Below, one piece after another: positions 32,686 through 40,786 of a stretch of DNA of 64,000 bases. Source of the DNA: Rhodospirillales bacterium URHD0017 (GTDB lineage Bacteria > Pseudomonadota > Alphaproteobacteria > Reyranellales > Reyranellaceae). Under the pieces are notes generated by a model. That model did no database searches. It saw nothing but the letters and a program-made list of their open reading frames with translations, and was not told the DNA's origin. Each line of letters starts with the position of its first letter. The stretch's first letter is position 1. The DNA is taken from the NCBI GenBank assembly GCA_900110395.1, contig FODP01000033.1, positions 1 through 64,000 on the forward strand, read 5' to 3'. A program made the translations under genes and the position numbers.

Positions 32686-33714
32686 ATGACGAACATGCAG
32701 CGCACGGATTTCAATCCCATGAGCCGGTTGTCGGCCGACATCGACCTCATGGCTGACGGCAAGGCCACCGGTTTCGTGCGCGTGCCGCATTCGGTGCACC
32801 GCTCGGCCTATGGCTGGATCCCGATTCCCATCGTGCGCATCAAGAACGGTGATGGCCCCAACGTGCTGATGCAGGCAGGCAACCACGGCGACGAGTGGGA
32901 GGGCCAGATCGGGCTTGGCAACCTCATACGCGCCCTCAAGCCCGAACACATCAAGGGCCGGCTGGTCATCCTGCCCTCGGCCAATTTCCCGGCGGCGATG
33001 GAAGGCCGCCGCACCTCGCCGATCGACGAGGGCAACCTCAACCGCTCCTTCCCCGGCGACGCCGAGGGCACGATCACCCAGCAGATCGCCTACTGGATCG
33101 AGCACAGCCTCCTGCCGGGGTTCGATTACAGCTTCGACTTCCATTCGGGCGGCAGCTCGCTGACCTACATCCCGAGCGCATTGGCGGCCAAGCACGACGA
33201 CGCGGCGCGACTGCAGAAGGTGATCGGCATGCTGAAGGCCTTCGGCGCGCCGGTGAGCTACCTCGCCGACATGCCGCAGGGCGGCGGCAAGACCTTCACG
33301 TCGGCGTCGGCGCGCCAGGGCGTGATCTCGATGGGCACGGAACTGGGCGGCGGCGGCCTGGTAACGCCGGGCTCGCTGAAAGTCGCCGAGGACGGCATGC
33401 GCCGCGTGCTGGCGCATATCGGCTTGCTGCACGGTCCCGTTCCTGCACCGACGCAAACGCGCCTCACTGAGATCGGCGGCGACGACTACTACGTCTACGC
33501 CACCGACGGCGGCCTGTTCGAGCCACTGGTCGACCTCGGCGCCGAGGTCAAGAAGGGCCAGCCCGCGGCGCGCATCCACTTTCATCACACACCGTGGCGC
33601 GAGCCCGAGATCGTGCCGTTCAAGCGTGACGGCCTGGTGCTGTGCAAGCGCGTGCCAGCACGCTGCGAGCGCGGCGACTGCCTGTTCCATCTGGCGACGG
33701 ATGTTACAGGCTAG
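32686..33714 (+). CDS. Succinylglutamate desuccinylase/aspartoacylase-family zinc carboxypeptidase
   Basis: This is a 342-residue M14-like enzyme. Zinc ligands are His and Glu in AGNHGDEWEGQ and His in FDFHSGGSSLTY; the substrate-binding Arg/Asn is in EGNLNRSFPGD. MGTELGGGGLVTPG provides the catalytic-Glu region. The C-terminal beta-domain (GGLFEPLVDLGAEVKKGQPA) resembles lipoyl-type hammerhead folds found in bacterial members. Such enzymes remove acyl groups from N-acyl amino acids, or act in ectoine breakdown (DoeB). I chose the ATG at 32686, which follows CAGGA closely; 32662 and 32695 are alternatives. It is followed by an IclR regulator gene. Confidence 0.88.
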   Translation: MTNMQRTDFNPMSRLSADIDLMADGKATGFVRVPHSVHRSAYGWIPIPIVRIKNGDGPNVLMQAGNHGDEWEGQIGLGNLIRALKPEHIKGRLVILPSANFPAAMEGRRTSPIDEGNLNRSFPGDAEGTITQQIAYWIEHSLLPGFDYSFDFHSGGSSLTYIPSALAAKHDDAARLQKVIGMLKAFGAPVSYLADMPQGGGKTFTSASARQGVISMGTELGGGGLVTPGSLKVAEDGMRRVLAHIGLLHGPVPAPTQTRLTEIGGDDYYVYATDGGLFEPLVDLGAEVKKGQPAARIHFHHTPWREPEIVPFKRDGLVLCKRVPARCERGDCLFHLATDVTG

Positions 33715-33729
33715 AGCAATCCTTGGCGC

Positions 33730-33764
33730 ATTCCTCTCCATCGCCTCTGGCGATGGAGAGGAAT
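33730..33764. repeat. Perfect 16-bp inverted repeat covering the IclR gene start
   Basis: Arms ATTCCTCTCCATCGCC (33730-33745) and GGCGATGGAGAGGAAT (33749-33764) are separated by three bases. The right arm contains the GGAGAGG ribosome site and the A-T of the ATG at 33763. In RNA this would hide the initiation region, and it could also end transcription from the aspartoacylase gene, though no U-tract follows. The sequence resembles the left hairpin of the repeat at 13092-13222. Confidence 0.85.
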
Positions 33765-34524
33765 GACTCGGGCCATGCCTGAGCCTGTGATCGAGCCCAT
33801 CCGCCGCGCCTTCGCGGTCCTGCAGGCGCTCAATCGCCGGCGGTCGACGACGCTTGCGGTGCTGGCCACCGAGACCGGGCTGCCGGGGCCGACCGTGGTC
33901 CGGCTGCTCCATACCCTGATCGCGCTGGGCTACGCCTCGCGCGTCTCGCGCGAGGCGGGCTACCGGCTGACCGACCAGGTGTTGTCGCTGGCCGGCGGCG
34001 TCCGCTTCATCGATCACCTGGTCGACGCTGCCATCCCGCACATGAGCCGCTTCACGCGCGAACAGGGCTGGCCGCTCTATCTCGCCACGCTGAGCGCCGG
34101 CGGCATGGCGATCCGCCATTCGACCGCGCCGGAGAGCCCGATGTCGTTCGAGGCTGCCGGCTACGATCGCAAGAGCCCGGTGCTGGTGGGCGCGCTCGGT
34201 CGTGCCTGGATCGCCTTCTGCCCCGACGACGAGCGCCGCCGCATCCTGCGCGGCCTCGGCGTCCGCCAAGGTCCAGCGCTGAAAGCCGCGCTGGAACGCA
34301 TCCGCCACGATGGCTTTGCCTTCACCCAGCCGCCGCGTCCGATGCGCATGCACGGCATGGCCGTGCCGATCCTCGACAAGGACCGCGTCGCCGGCTGCAT
34401 TTCCATGCGCTTCCCGCGCTCGGCGATGAGCGAGACGGAAGCCGGCGCCCGCTATGGCGGGCTTTTGGCCAAGATGACGGCGGCGATCGCGGCCGACCTC
34501 GCGGCCCGGCGCGACGCCGGCTGA
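33763..34524 (+). CDS. IclR family transcriptional regulator
   Basis: This is a 253-residue regulator. The N-terminal winged helix-turn-helix spans IRRAFAVLQALNRRRSTTLA and TGLPGPTVVRLLHTLIALGY followed by ASRVSREAGYRLT. The C-terminal effector domain includes IRHSTAPESPMSFEAAGYDR, VGALGRAWIAFCPDDERRRI and RMHGMAVPILDKDRVAGCIS. IclR proteins usually control the catabolic genes beside them and respond to small organic acids or aromatics. Likely targets are the aspartoacylase-like gene and the flanking dioxygenases. An alternative ATG at 33775 (MPEPVIEPI) would free the start from the hairpin covering 33763. Confidence 0.9.
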   Translation: MTRAMPEPVIEPIRRAFAVLQALNRRRSTTLAVLATETGLPGPTVVRLLHTLIALGYASRVSREAGYRLTDQVLSLAGGVRFIDHLVDAAIPHMSRFTREQGWPLYLATLSAGGMAIRHSTAPESPMSFEAAGYDRKSPVLVGALGRAWIAFCPDDERRRILRGLGVRQGPALKAALERIRHDGFAFTQPPRPMRMHGMAVPILDKDRVAGCISMRFPRSAMSETEAGARYGGLLAKMTAAIAADLAARRDAG

Positions 34525-34540
34525 GGTTACGCTGCCCTCA

Positions 34541-35377
34541 TCACGCTGGCCGGTAAAACGGCTTGTCGCCGCACACCGTCACGCGGTGGCCGTAACGACG
34601 GTTCGGGAAGTAGTCGAACATCGCATGGTGCTGGGCGCAGCGATTGTCCCAGAACGCCACCGAGTTCGCCTGCCACTTGAAGCGGCACTGGAACTCCGGC
34701 GTCTCGAGGTGGCGATAGAGCATCTCGAGCAGCGCGTCGCTCTCGTTGCGCTTGAGCTGCGGGATGCGCAAGGTGAAGCCGCGATTGACGTAGAGCCCCT
34801 GCCGGCCCGTCACCGGATGGGTGCGCACCACGGGGTGCTCGGCGTTGGGAAACTTGATGTCGTCGCGGTCGGTGGCCTTCACGCGGTAATAGTGCGCCTT
34901 GGAGCTGTCGTGCAGCGCCGTCAGCCCCTGCAGCATCCGCTTGATCGGCTCGGACAGCGTCTCGTAGGCCCGATACGTGTTGGCGAACAGCGTGTCGCCG
35001 CCGTTGGGCGGTACCTCGGTGAGGTAGAGGATCGAGCCCATCGGCGGCTCGACATCGCAACTCACGTCGGAGTGCCATTCCTCGCCGGCGACGTGCTTGG
35101 ACTTCTCGTCGGCCTTGATCACCAGGATCTCGGGATGGTCCTTGAACGCGATCGGCGCGTTGGGATGGACATGCAACGGCCCGAATCGGCGGCCGAAATC
35201 CTTGTGCTGGTCGATCGTCATCTTCTGGTCGCGGAAGAAGACCACCAGGTTGTCCATCAGCGCATCGTGCACTTCCTGGAACTGCTGGTTGCCGAGCGGC
35301 TGGGCGAGATCGACGCCGAAGATCTCCGCCCCGATGGTGGGCGTGAGCTTGCGCACCTCGATCGATTGATAGGCCAT
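34541..35377 (-). CDS. TauD-type 2-oxoglutarate-dependent dioxygenase
   Basis: This is a 278-residue enzyme closer to classical TauD than its neighbour. It shows GAEIFGVDLAQPLGNQQFQE, VVFFRDQKMTIDQHKDFGRR, the HxD motif in EEWHSDVSCDVEPPMGSILY, EVPPNGGDTLFANTYRAYET, the distal His in DNRCAQHHAMFDYFPNRRYG and the Arg in YGHRVTVCGDKPF. The expected reaction is hydroxylation of a sulfonate or related acid with release of sulfite or an aldehyde. The start at 35377 has a strong GGAGG site seven bases away. It converges on the IclR gene. Confidence 0.92.
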   Translation of the reverse strand: MAYQSIEVRKLTPTIGAEIFGVDLAQPLGNQQFQEVHDALMDNLVVFFRDQKMTIDQHKDFGRRFGPLHVHPNAPIAFKDHPEILVIKADEKSKHVAGEEWHSDVSCDVEPPMGSILYLTEVPPNGGDTLFANTYRAYETLSEPIKRMLQGLTALHDSSKAHYYRVKATDRDDIKFPNAEHPVVRTHPVTGRQGLYVNRGFTLRIPQLKRNESDALLEMLYRHLETPEFQCRFKWQANSVAFWDNRCAQHHAMFDYFPNRRYGHRVTVCGDKPFYRPA

Positions 35378-35483
35378 GGCTTCCTCCGCAGGCTTCAGAC
35401 TCGTTTGCAGCGTTCTATGCCGGCAAGCCGGTAGGCGCACGGTCAGAATGGCCAAAGTCCGTATTACGGAGTGCGGTGACGCC

Positions 35484-35879
35484 TCACTTCTTCCTGGCCT
35501 TGGGCGCCTTCTTCTTTGCTTTGCTCTGATTGAACGCGATGGCAGCGCGCACCAGAGCCTTCAGGGCGCGCTCGTTGACCTTGTCGCCCTCGAACAGGTC
35601 GATCGCCCGTCGCTGGTTGCCTTCGAGGCCCGCATTGAAGAGCTTGTCGGGATCCGCGAGCCGCGCGCCGTAGTCGAAGGTGACCTTCACCTTCCCTTTA
35701 TGCGGATTGGCGAGCGCGATGATGCCGTCGCGCGACCACACCGGGGTCCCCATCCACTTCCACTCCTCGACGATCTCCCGGTCGACCGAGAGGATGGTCT
35801 TGCGCACGGTGGCGAGTGTCTTGCCTCGCCAGTCCGTGACTTCTGCGATCATTCGGTCGATGCGTTCCGATGGAGTCAT
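35484..35879 (-). CDS. DUF1801 domain-containing protein
   Basis: This is a 131-residue cytosolic protein. The DUF1801 fold (YdhG-like) is shown by DWRGKTLATVRKTILSVDRE, EEWKWMGTPVWSRDGIIALA and GKVKVTFDYGARLADPDKLF with NAGLEGNQRRAIDLFEGDKV. The C-terminus is a Lys/Ala tail (SKAKKKAPKARKK) that may bind nucleic acid. Function is unknown; relatives are often found with SRPBCC and ArsR genes, as here. It lies 21 bases behind the SRPBCC gene and may share its transcript. Confidence 0.88.
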   Translation of the reverse strand: MTPSERIDRMIAEVTDWRGKTLATVRKTILSVDREIVEEWKWMGTPVWSRDGIIALANPHKGKVKVTFDYGARLADPDKLFNAGLEGNQRRAIDLFEGDKVNERALKALVRAAIAFNQSKAKKKAPKARKK

Positions 35880-35900
35880 TGGAGCTCTATTGTGCAGCCA

Positions 35901-36317
35901 TCACTCCATCCGCGCCAAGAGCTGTTCCAGGCTGCCGAAGAAGCGTGGCCAGCCGACCTTGGCGCCGCCATAGGCCTGCTGCTGGTCCGGCCGGAAACCC
36001 GCCTGCTCCATGCGCAAATGGGTGCCCGTGCTCGTCGGCGTGAGCGTCCAGGTGACGACACTCTCCAGGCCATAGGCGCCCCAGGTGTAGGCGAGCGTCT
36101 TGTTCGGCTCGACCGCCGTGACGCGGCACTCGACGGCACCCCAGTCGGCGCTGAGCTTGAAGTCGTGGCCGACGACGGGCACGAAATCGTTCTTCATCAG
36201 CCACTCCTGGATCAGGTGCGGCTGGGTGAGCGCGCGCCAGATCTTCTCCGGCGGATGCGGGATGTCGCGTTCAACGACGACGGAGCGCAGTTGGGTGGCG
36301 GCAGCAGCGTTGCTCAT
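35901..36317 (-). CDS. SRPBCC (AHSA1-like) domain protein
   Basis: This is a 138-residue START-like protein: VVVERDIPHPPEKIWRALTQ, EWLMKNDFVPVVGHDFKLSA, VTAVEPNKTLAYTWGAYGLE, TWTLTPTSTGTHLRMEQAGF and GWPRFFGSLEQLLARM at the end. The helix-grip fold has a hydrophobic cavity for ligands. Its ATG overlaps the stop of the ArsR-type gene (ATGA), a very common pair in bacteria, where the regulator controls the SRPBCC gene. No catalytic residues are known for this subfamily. Confidence 0.92.
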   Translation of the reverse strand: MSNAAAATQLRSVVVERDIPHPPEKIWRALTQPHLIQEWLMKNDFVPVVGHDFKLSADWGAVECRVTAVEPNKTLAYTWGAYGLESVVTWTLTPTSTGTHLRMEQAGFRPDQQQAYGGAKVGWPRFFGSLEQLLARME

Positions 36318-36640
36318 CGGTCCATCCTCTTCAGAAGGTCTTCGAGATCGTCGAACCGGCTTTGCCAGAAGCCAGTCATCTGACTCGTCCAGTCGATCAG
36401 TGGGGCGAGCGCACTGAGTTGCGCGCTGTAGTGCGTCTGGCGGCCTTCGGGGCGATCGCGCACCAATCCGGCCTGCTTCAGCACCCCGAGATGCTTCGAG
36501 ACGGCCGGTTGGGAGATCCCGGCCTGGGCCGTCAGGGCTCCGACCGTCTTCTCGCCTTCCCGGCACAGTCGTTCGAAAAGAGCCCGCCGCGTTGGATCGG
36601 CAAGCGTCCGGAAGAGCATATCGTGGGCGTTCGACATCAT
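36314..36640 (-). CDS. ArsR-family helix-turn-helix regulator
   Basis: This is a 108-residue winged-helix protein: HDMLFRTLADPTRRALFERL, TVGALTAQAGISQPAVSKHL (recognition helix) and GVLKQAGLVRDRPEGRQTHY followed by a helix for dimerisation. There are no cysteine pairs of metal-sensing ArsR/SmtB proteins, so this is the metal-free subgroup linked with SRPBCC proteins. Two adjacent starts are possible (36640 or 36637). An inverted repeat directly upstream at 36643-36666 is a good operator and suggests autorepression. Confidence 0.92.
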   Translation of the reverse strand: MMSNAHDMLFRTLADPTRRALFERLCREGEKTVGALTAQAGISQPAVSKHLGVLKQAGLVRDRPEGRQTHYSAQLSALAPLIDWTSQMTGFWQSRFDDLEDLLKRMDR

Positions 36641-36642
36641 TG

Positions 36643-36666
36643 ATCAATAACCCGTTGGCTATTGAT
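36643..36666. promoter_or_regulatory. Probable ArsR-type operator
   Basis: The arms ATCAATA (36643-36649) and TATTGAT (36660-36666) are separated by ten bases and lie just upstream of the minus-strand ArsR-type start at 36640. AT-rich ATCAAT/ATTGAT palindromes are typical sites of this regulator group. The site would overlap the promoter or leader, fitting autorepression of the arsR-SRPBCC-DUF1801 unit. Confidence 0.65.
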
Positions 36667-36706
36667 TTACGTATAACTGTCTGGCTATGCGTCGGTCAAG
36701 CAGTGA

Positions 36707-37768
36707 TCACGCTCCCAGACTGTCCGCCGCAGCGGCGATCAGGCGTCGGATATCGTCTTCCGTCCCAACGGTGATCCGCAGCCAGGGTGCCGTGCGGGGC
36801 TTGCTGAAATGCCGAACCAGCACCGCGCGTTCGCGCAGCGCCGCCGCCAATTCCGCCCCGCCCCGCTGCGGATGGCTGGCAAAGACGAAATTCGCGCTCG
36901 ACGGCAGAACGACGAAACCGAGCTTCACCAACGCGCGCGTCATCGCCTCGCGCGCGGCGGCGACCTTGGCGCAACACGCGCGGAAATAGACATCGTCGCG
37001 CAGCGAGGCCGTCGCGCCCGCCTGGGCGATGCGGCCGAGCGGATAGGAATTGAAGCTGTCCTTCACGCGACCCAGCGCTTCGATCAACCCTGCGTCGCCC
37101 AGCGCATAGCCGACGCGCAAGCCCGCGAGGGCCCGCGACTTCGACATTGTCTGCACGACCAGCAGGTTCGGATGATCGGCGATCAGCGGAACCGCGCTCT
37201 CGCCGCCGAAATCGACATAGGCCTCGTCGACCAGCACCGGGACGTCGCGATGCTCCGCGAGCAGCCGGGCGATCTCCGCGCGCGGCAGCGCGATGCCGGT
37301 TGGCGCATTGGGATTGGCGATCACGATCGACCCCGCCTCGCGTCGATAATCCTCGACGCGCAGGCGCATTCCGTCGTCCAGCGGCACGGTCTCGAAGGCG
37401 AGACCAAACAACTGCGCCCACACGGGATAGAAGCTGTAGGTCACGTCCGGAAAGAGCAGCGGCTTCGGCTGCTTCAAGAGCGCGACGAAAGCATGGGCGA
37501 TCACTTCGTCCGAGCCGTTACCGACGAATACCTGCTCGGGCTTCACGCCGTGATGGGCAGCGAGCGCCTGGCGCAGCTCCGCCGCCTCGGGATCGGGATA
37601 GAGCCGCAAGCCGTCGGCCGCGGCGGCTTGCATGGCTTCAATCGCGCGCGGCGACGGGCCGAAAGGACTTTCGTTGGTGTTGAGCTTCACCAGATTGGCG
37701 ATGCGCGGCTGCTCGCCAGGCACATAGGGCGAAAGCGCGCGCGCGATCTGGCTCCAGTACGGGTTCAT
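36707..37768 (-). CDS. hisC: Histidinol-phosphate aminotransferase
   Basis: This is a 353-residue fold-type I PLP enzyme. Motifs are LVKLNTNESPFGPSPRAIEA, LRLYPDPEAAELRQALAAHH, VFVGNGSDEVIAHAF, IVIANPNAPTGIALPRAEIA, VLVDEAYVDFGGESAVPLI and TMSKSRALAGLRVGY with the PLP lysine at position 210. It transfers an amino group between glutamate and histidinol phosphate; some homologues also act on aromatic keto acids or cobalamin precursors. No other his gene is adjacent. The ATG at 37768 is preferred to an upstream TTG at 37786. Confidence 0.9.
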   Translation of the reverse strand: MNPYWSQIARALSPYVPGEQPRIANLVKLNTNESPFGPSPRAIEAMQAAAADGLRLYPDPEAAELRQALAAHHGVKPEQVFVGNGSDEVIAHAFVALLKQPKPLLFPDVTYSFYPVWAQLFGLAFETVPLDDGMRLRVEDYRREAGSIVIANPNAPTGIALPRAEIARLLAEHRDVPVLVDEAYVDFGGESAVPLIADHPNLLVVQTMSKSRALAGLRVGYALGDAGLIEALGRVKDSFNSYPLGRIAQAGATASLRDDVYFRACCAKVAAAREAMTRALVKLGFVVLPSSANFVFASHPQRGGAELAAALRERAVLVRHFSKPRTAPWLRITVGTEDDIRRLIAAAADSLGA

Positions 37769-37884
37769 CAAGGGTGTCCGGGTCAAAGTCGAGCGGTGGC
37801 CTATGCCATCGCAGGATCGGCTTTGCCACGCAAGGTCGGCTCGCCTGTGGTAGAATTCGCGCGATAGTGCATGGAGACAGGACC

Positions 37885-38076
37885 ATGAAGACCTTCATTG
37901 TGACCTACAACGTGACCCTGACGATTGACGTGCAAGCGGACAGTGCGGACGAGGCCGAACGCCTCGCGGATCGCCAGTTGCCATTGCACTGCGACGTCGA
38001 TCGCGCCGTGAGTTGCCACCGGATTGCGGCGTCGGTTGCGCGGAGCGGCGAGGCCACCAGGACCATGGCCCGTTAG
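37885..38076 (+). CDS. Small conserved-looking hypothetical protein
   Basis: This is a 63-residue protein with GGAGACAGG before the ATG. The N-terminal half alternates hydrophobic and polar residues (MKTFIVTYNVTLTIDVQADS) like a beta-hairpin, followed by an acidic helix (ADEAERLADRQL). This looks like a short ferredoxin-like or DpnD-like beta-beta-alpha unit, but I cannot assign a family. Codon use fits a real gene. It lies alone between hisC and the Bug receptor gene. Confidence 0.55.
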   Translation: MKTFIVTYNVTLTIDVQADSADEAERLADRQLPLHCDVDRAVSCHRIAASVARSGEATRTMAR

Positions 38077-38095
38077 CCAAGGCTCGTGCAGCAGC

Positions 38096-39067
38096 TCACT
38101 GCAGCCGGATGTCGGCCTTCCTCGCCAGCTCCGTATTGTCCCGTATCTCCTGCTTCACGATCCGCTCCAGCTCCTGCGACGTAGTGGGCGAAGGATCGGT
38201 GCCGAGCGCCTGCAGGCGTTCGCGGACCTCGGGCGCCTCGAGCGCCTTCCTCGCCTCGGCGTTCAGCCGGTCGATCATCGTGCGCGGCGTACCCGCCGGG
38301 GCGAACAGGCCGACCCAGAAGGTGTAGCCGCTGTCGGGAAAACCCTGCTCCTCGGTGGTCGCGAGCTCGGGCAGCACCGACGATCGGACAGGGCCGCCGT
38401 TGGCCAGCGCCACGACGCGGCCCTGCCTGATCATCGGCAAGGCCGCCACGATCGGACAGAAGCAGATGTCGGTCACTCCGTTCATGGTATCGCGCAGTGC
38501 CTCCGGCGTGCCGCGATAAGGCACGTGCACCGCGCCGATCTGGGCCGACAACCGGAACTTCTCGGCGTTCATGTGCGTGCCACTGCCCGTGCCGGCGGTG
38601 GCGTAGGTGAGCTTGCCTGGCTCGGCTTTCGCGGCATTCGCGAAGTCGACCGCAGTCTTGAAGCCCTTCGACGGTGCGGCGACCAGGATGTTGGGCTGCT
38701 GGGCAAGCAGCGTGATGGCGCGCAGGTCGACCCGCGTGTCGAAGGTCATGTCGGGAAAGATCGCCGGGTTGACGGTGTGCGCCGAGGAGTTGGCGAGCAG
38801 CGTGTAGCCACCGGGCTCCGACCGCGCGACCTGGCCTGCGCCGATCGTGCCGCCGGCGCCGGGCCTGTTGTCGACGATGACCGGCTGGCCGAGGTTTTTG
38901 GCGATCTCTGCCGCCGCGATACGGGCCACGACGTCAGTGGCGCTGCCCGGCGTGAAGGGCACGACAATATGGATCGGCTGGTCAGGCCAGGTCTCTGCCA
39001 CTGCCGCGTGAAGGAAGGGAAAGTCGGCCAGCACGGAGACAATGGCCAATACGACGAAGCGATTCAT
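38096..39067 (-). CDS. Bug/TctC-type tripartite tricarboxylate transporter receptor
   Basis: This is a 323-residue exported protein with signal peptide (VVLAIVSVLADFPFLHAAVA) and the Bug fold: WPDQPIHIVVPFTPGSATDV, VIVDNRPGAGGTIGAGQVAR, TYATAGTGSGTHMNAEKFRL and VPYRGTPEALRDTMNGVTDI. These periplasmic receptors bind carboxylates for TctAB permeases, which are absent here. TauE/SafE-type exporter gene lies 11 bases upstream on the same strand, so the two probably form an operon for an organic acid or sulfonate. Confidence 0.9.
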   Translation of the reverse strand: MNRFVVLAIVSVLADFPFLHAAVAETWPDQPIHIVVPFTPGSATDVVARIAAAEIAKNLGQPVIVDNRPGAGGTIGAGQVARSEPGGYTLLANSSAHTVNPAIFPDMTFDTRVDLRAITLLAQQPNILVAAPSKGFKTAVDFANAAKAEPGKLTYATAGTGSGTHMNAEKFRLSAQIGAVHVPYRGTPEALRDTMNGVTDICFCPIVAALPMIRQGRVVALANGGPVRSSVLPELATTEEQGFPDSGYTFWVGLFAPAGTPRTMIDRLNAEARKALEAPEVRERLQALGTDPSPTTSQELERIVKQEIRDNTELARKADIRLQ

Positions 39068-39078
39068 GAACAGGAACC

Positions 39079-39927
39079 TCAAAACGCGAGGCTGATGCCC
39101 GAAAGCACCAGCAGCAGGTTGACGGCGAACTCGAACTGGCGGTCCGAGAGCCGTTTGAAGATGCCCAAGCCGAGCCAGGCACCGGCGAGCGCGGCGGGAA
39201 TGAAGGCGAAGGTTTGCCAGTCCAGTCGCGCCATCGTCGGCGACGAGGGCTGCATGAGCTGGATGGCGAGCAGGCTCATAGGCTGCATGCACAGGATGAA
39301 CGGTTGATAGACGCCGCGCTGGTGTGCCTTGTCCCAGCCCTTCAGCGCGCACCAGATCGTGACCGACGCGCCAGGAAAGCCGGCAAGCCCACCGGTCAGG
39401 CCGCCCAAGAAGCCCGCGCAAAGGTCAGCCAACGGCCCCCCGCGCAATGGCCGGGTCGGGCGCTTGAGCAGCAGCCAGGCGCCATAGGCAACCAGCAGGC
39501 CATCGAGGACGCCGCGATAGGCGCCCGTCTGCAGGTGCGTCAGAAGCCAGGCGCCCAGCGGCACGCCGGGTAGCCCGCCGATCAGGAAGACCGGCAGGCT
39601 GCGCCAGTCGATCGAGTGCCAGAGGTTCGCGACACAATAGATCTGGATGGCGATGCTGCAGACGATCATCACCTGCACGGCGTAGACCGGATTGTCGATG
39701 ACGTGGAACAGCAAGGCGCCGCATAGCGCGGAGAAGGCAAAGCCGATGATGCTGGAGACGGTCGACGCCAGAAGAACCATGGCCAGCGGCGCCACGGTGC
39801 TCCACTGCCCATGCAGCGACAGCATGGCGCCTTCGACCATCAACAGGCTGGCGATGAGGGCACCCGCGACGAGAGTGTTCATCGCGGGTGCGTTGGCGAC
39901 GCCATCGTTCGTGACGACCTGTTTCAT
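39079..39927 (-). CDS. TauE/SafE-family membrane exporter
   Basis: This is a 282-residue membrane protein with eight or nine helices. The two half-repeats carry the family's Gly/Pro-rich helices: LASTVSSIIGFAFSALCGAL, LPVFLIGGLPGVPLGAWLLT, LCAGFLGGLTGGLAGFPGAS and FAFIPAALAGAWLGLGIFKR. Members export sulfite, sulfoacetate or other organosulfur anions. The neighbouring Bug receptor and the two TauD-type dioxygenases elsewhere in the window agree with organosulfur metabolism, though the link is inference. A GGGGGAAAC site precedes the ATG at 39927. Confidence 0.88.
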   Translation of the reverse strand: MKQVVTNDGVANAPAMNTLVAGALIASLLMVEGAMLSLHGQWSTVAPLAMVLLASTVSSIIGFAFSALCGALLFHVIDNPVYAVQVMIVCSIAIQIYCVANLWHSIDWRSLPVFLIGGLPGVPLGAWLLTHLQTGAYRGVLDGLLVAYGAWLLLKRPTRPLRGGPLADLCAGFLGGLTGGLAGFPGASVTIWCALKGWDKAHQRGVYQPFILCMQPMSLLAIQLMQPSSPTMARLDWQTFAFIPAALAGAWLGLGIFKRLSDRQFEFAVNLLLVLSGISLAF

Positions 39928-39974
39928 GTTTCCCCCAGCGTCGCCCAACTTTCGTCACGACCGATGACGGTCAA

Positions 39975-40469
39975 TCAGTGAGCGTGCTCGCAGGTGACGT
40001 TCGGGTTCATGTCGGCGTAGGCGCCACGCGGGTTGCTCTTCCACGCCCAGACATGCAGCTCGTAGAACGGCCCCAGCCCATAGCGGTTGGGGGCGCCCAT
40101 GAAGTTGAAGAGCTGGCCTTGCAGCGCCGCGGGGCCCTTGGAGGTGATGTACTCCACCGCGATCAACGTCATCTTGCCGTCGGCCCCTGGCTCGTACATC
40201 ACCGCCTGTGGATGGGCGATGTCGATGGCGTCGGCTTTCAGGAGCTTCTCGCTGACATAGTGGACGCCCATCGCGCCGCCCTCGACGCCGCTGGCACACG
40301 GGATCGCCGCGTAGCCCTCGGCCGTGGCGACCGACACGTCCTTGAAGCGATCGTTGGCCGCGCGCACCTTGTCGACCAGCGTCTGGCCACGCTGCTGGGC
40401 GAAAACGCCCGTCGCAACAGTGATCACAGCCACGGCCGACAACAGTTTCAGACCATTGGAGACAGTCAT
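39975..40469 (-). CDS. Hypothetical exported protein
   Basis: This is a 164-residue protein with a signal peptide (GLKLLSAVAVITVATGVFAQ, cleavage near residue 25). The mature part begins QRGQTLVDKVRAANDRFKDV and has VEGGAMGVHYVSEKLLKADA, QAVMYEPGADGKMTLIAVEY and YELHVWAWKSNPRGAYADMN. The final CEHAH and the histidines could bind metal. Similar short periplasmic proteins are common in rhizobia without assigned function. AAGAGGAA lies upstream of the ATG. It is divergent from the CadC-like regulator. Confidence 0.75.
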   Translation of the reverse strand: MTVSNGLKLLSAVAVITVATGVFAQQRGQTLVDKVRAANDRFKDVSVATAEGYAAIPCASGVEGGAMGVHYVSEKLLKADAIDIAHPQAVMYEPGADGKMTLIAVEYITSKGPAALQGQLFNFMGAPNRYGLGPFYELHVWAWKSNPRGAYADMNPNVTCEHAH

Positions 40470-40786
40470 TGCATTCCTCTTCTTCGCTGACAAAGGGGCT
40501 GAGGCGCGGCCCGGCGTTGCCGGACCCGTCGAGAAGGCTTCGAACAATGAAGAGGCGGTTTACGCGCCAACGTTCAGCGGGACAGGATTTCCGCAGCGCC
40601 GACGAAAGGACCCGCTGCTGCAATCTGCTGAAGTGATATGCGTAGAGAAACGCTTTTCATCTCCTCGGTGAGCAAGCTATGTCGCCATAGCCTGAGGGGC
40701 TTCAATTGCCCGAAGTCGCGCTGCAAGACTTTGACGAATGATTGATTTGTCCTTGAGAAGCTCTTGATTGATGGTCCCGGCCCCGC
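40470..40786. other. Divergent intergenic region, no gene seen
   Basis: This 317-base stretch separates the exported protein gene (minus) from the HTH/TPR regulator gene (plus). It must carry both promoters, but I could not assign a convincing -35/-10 pair or a clear operator. Short frames crossing it look like composition artefacts. Confidence 0.5.
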
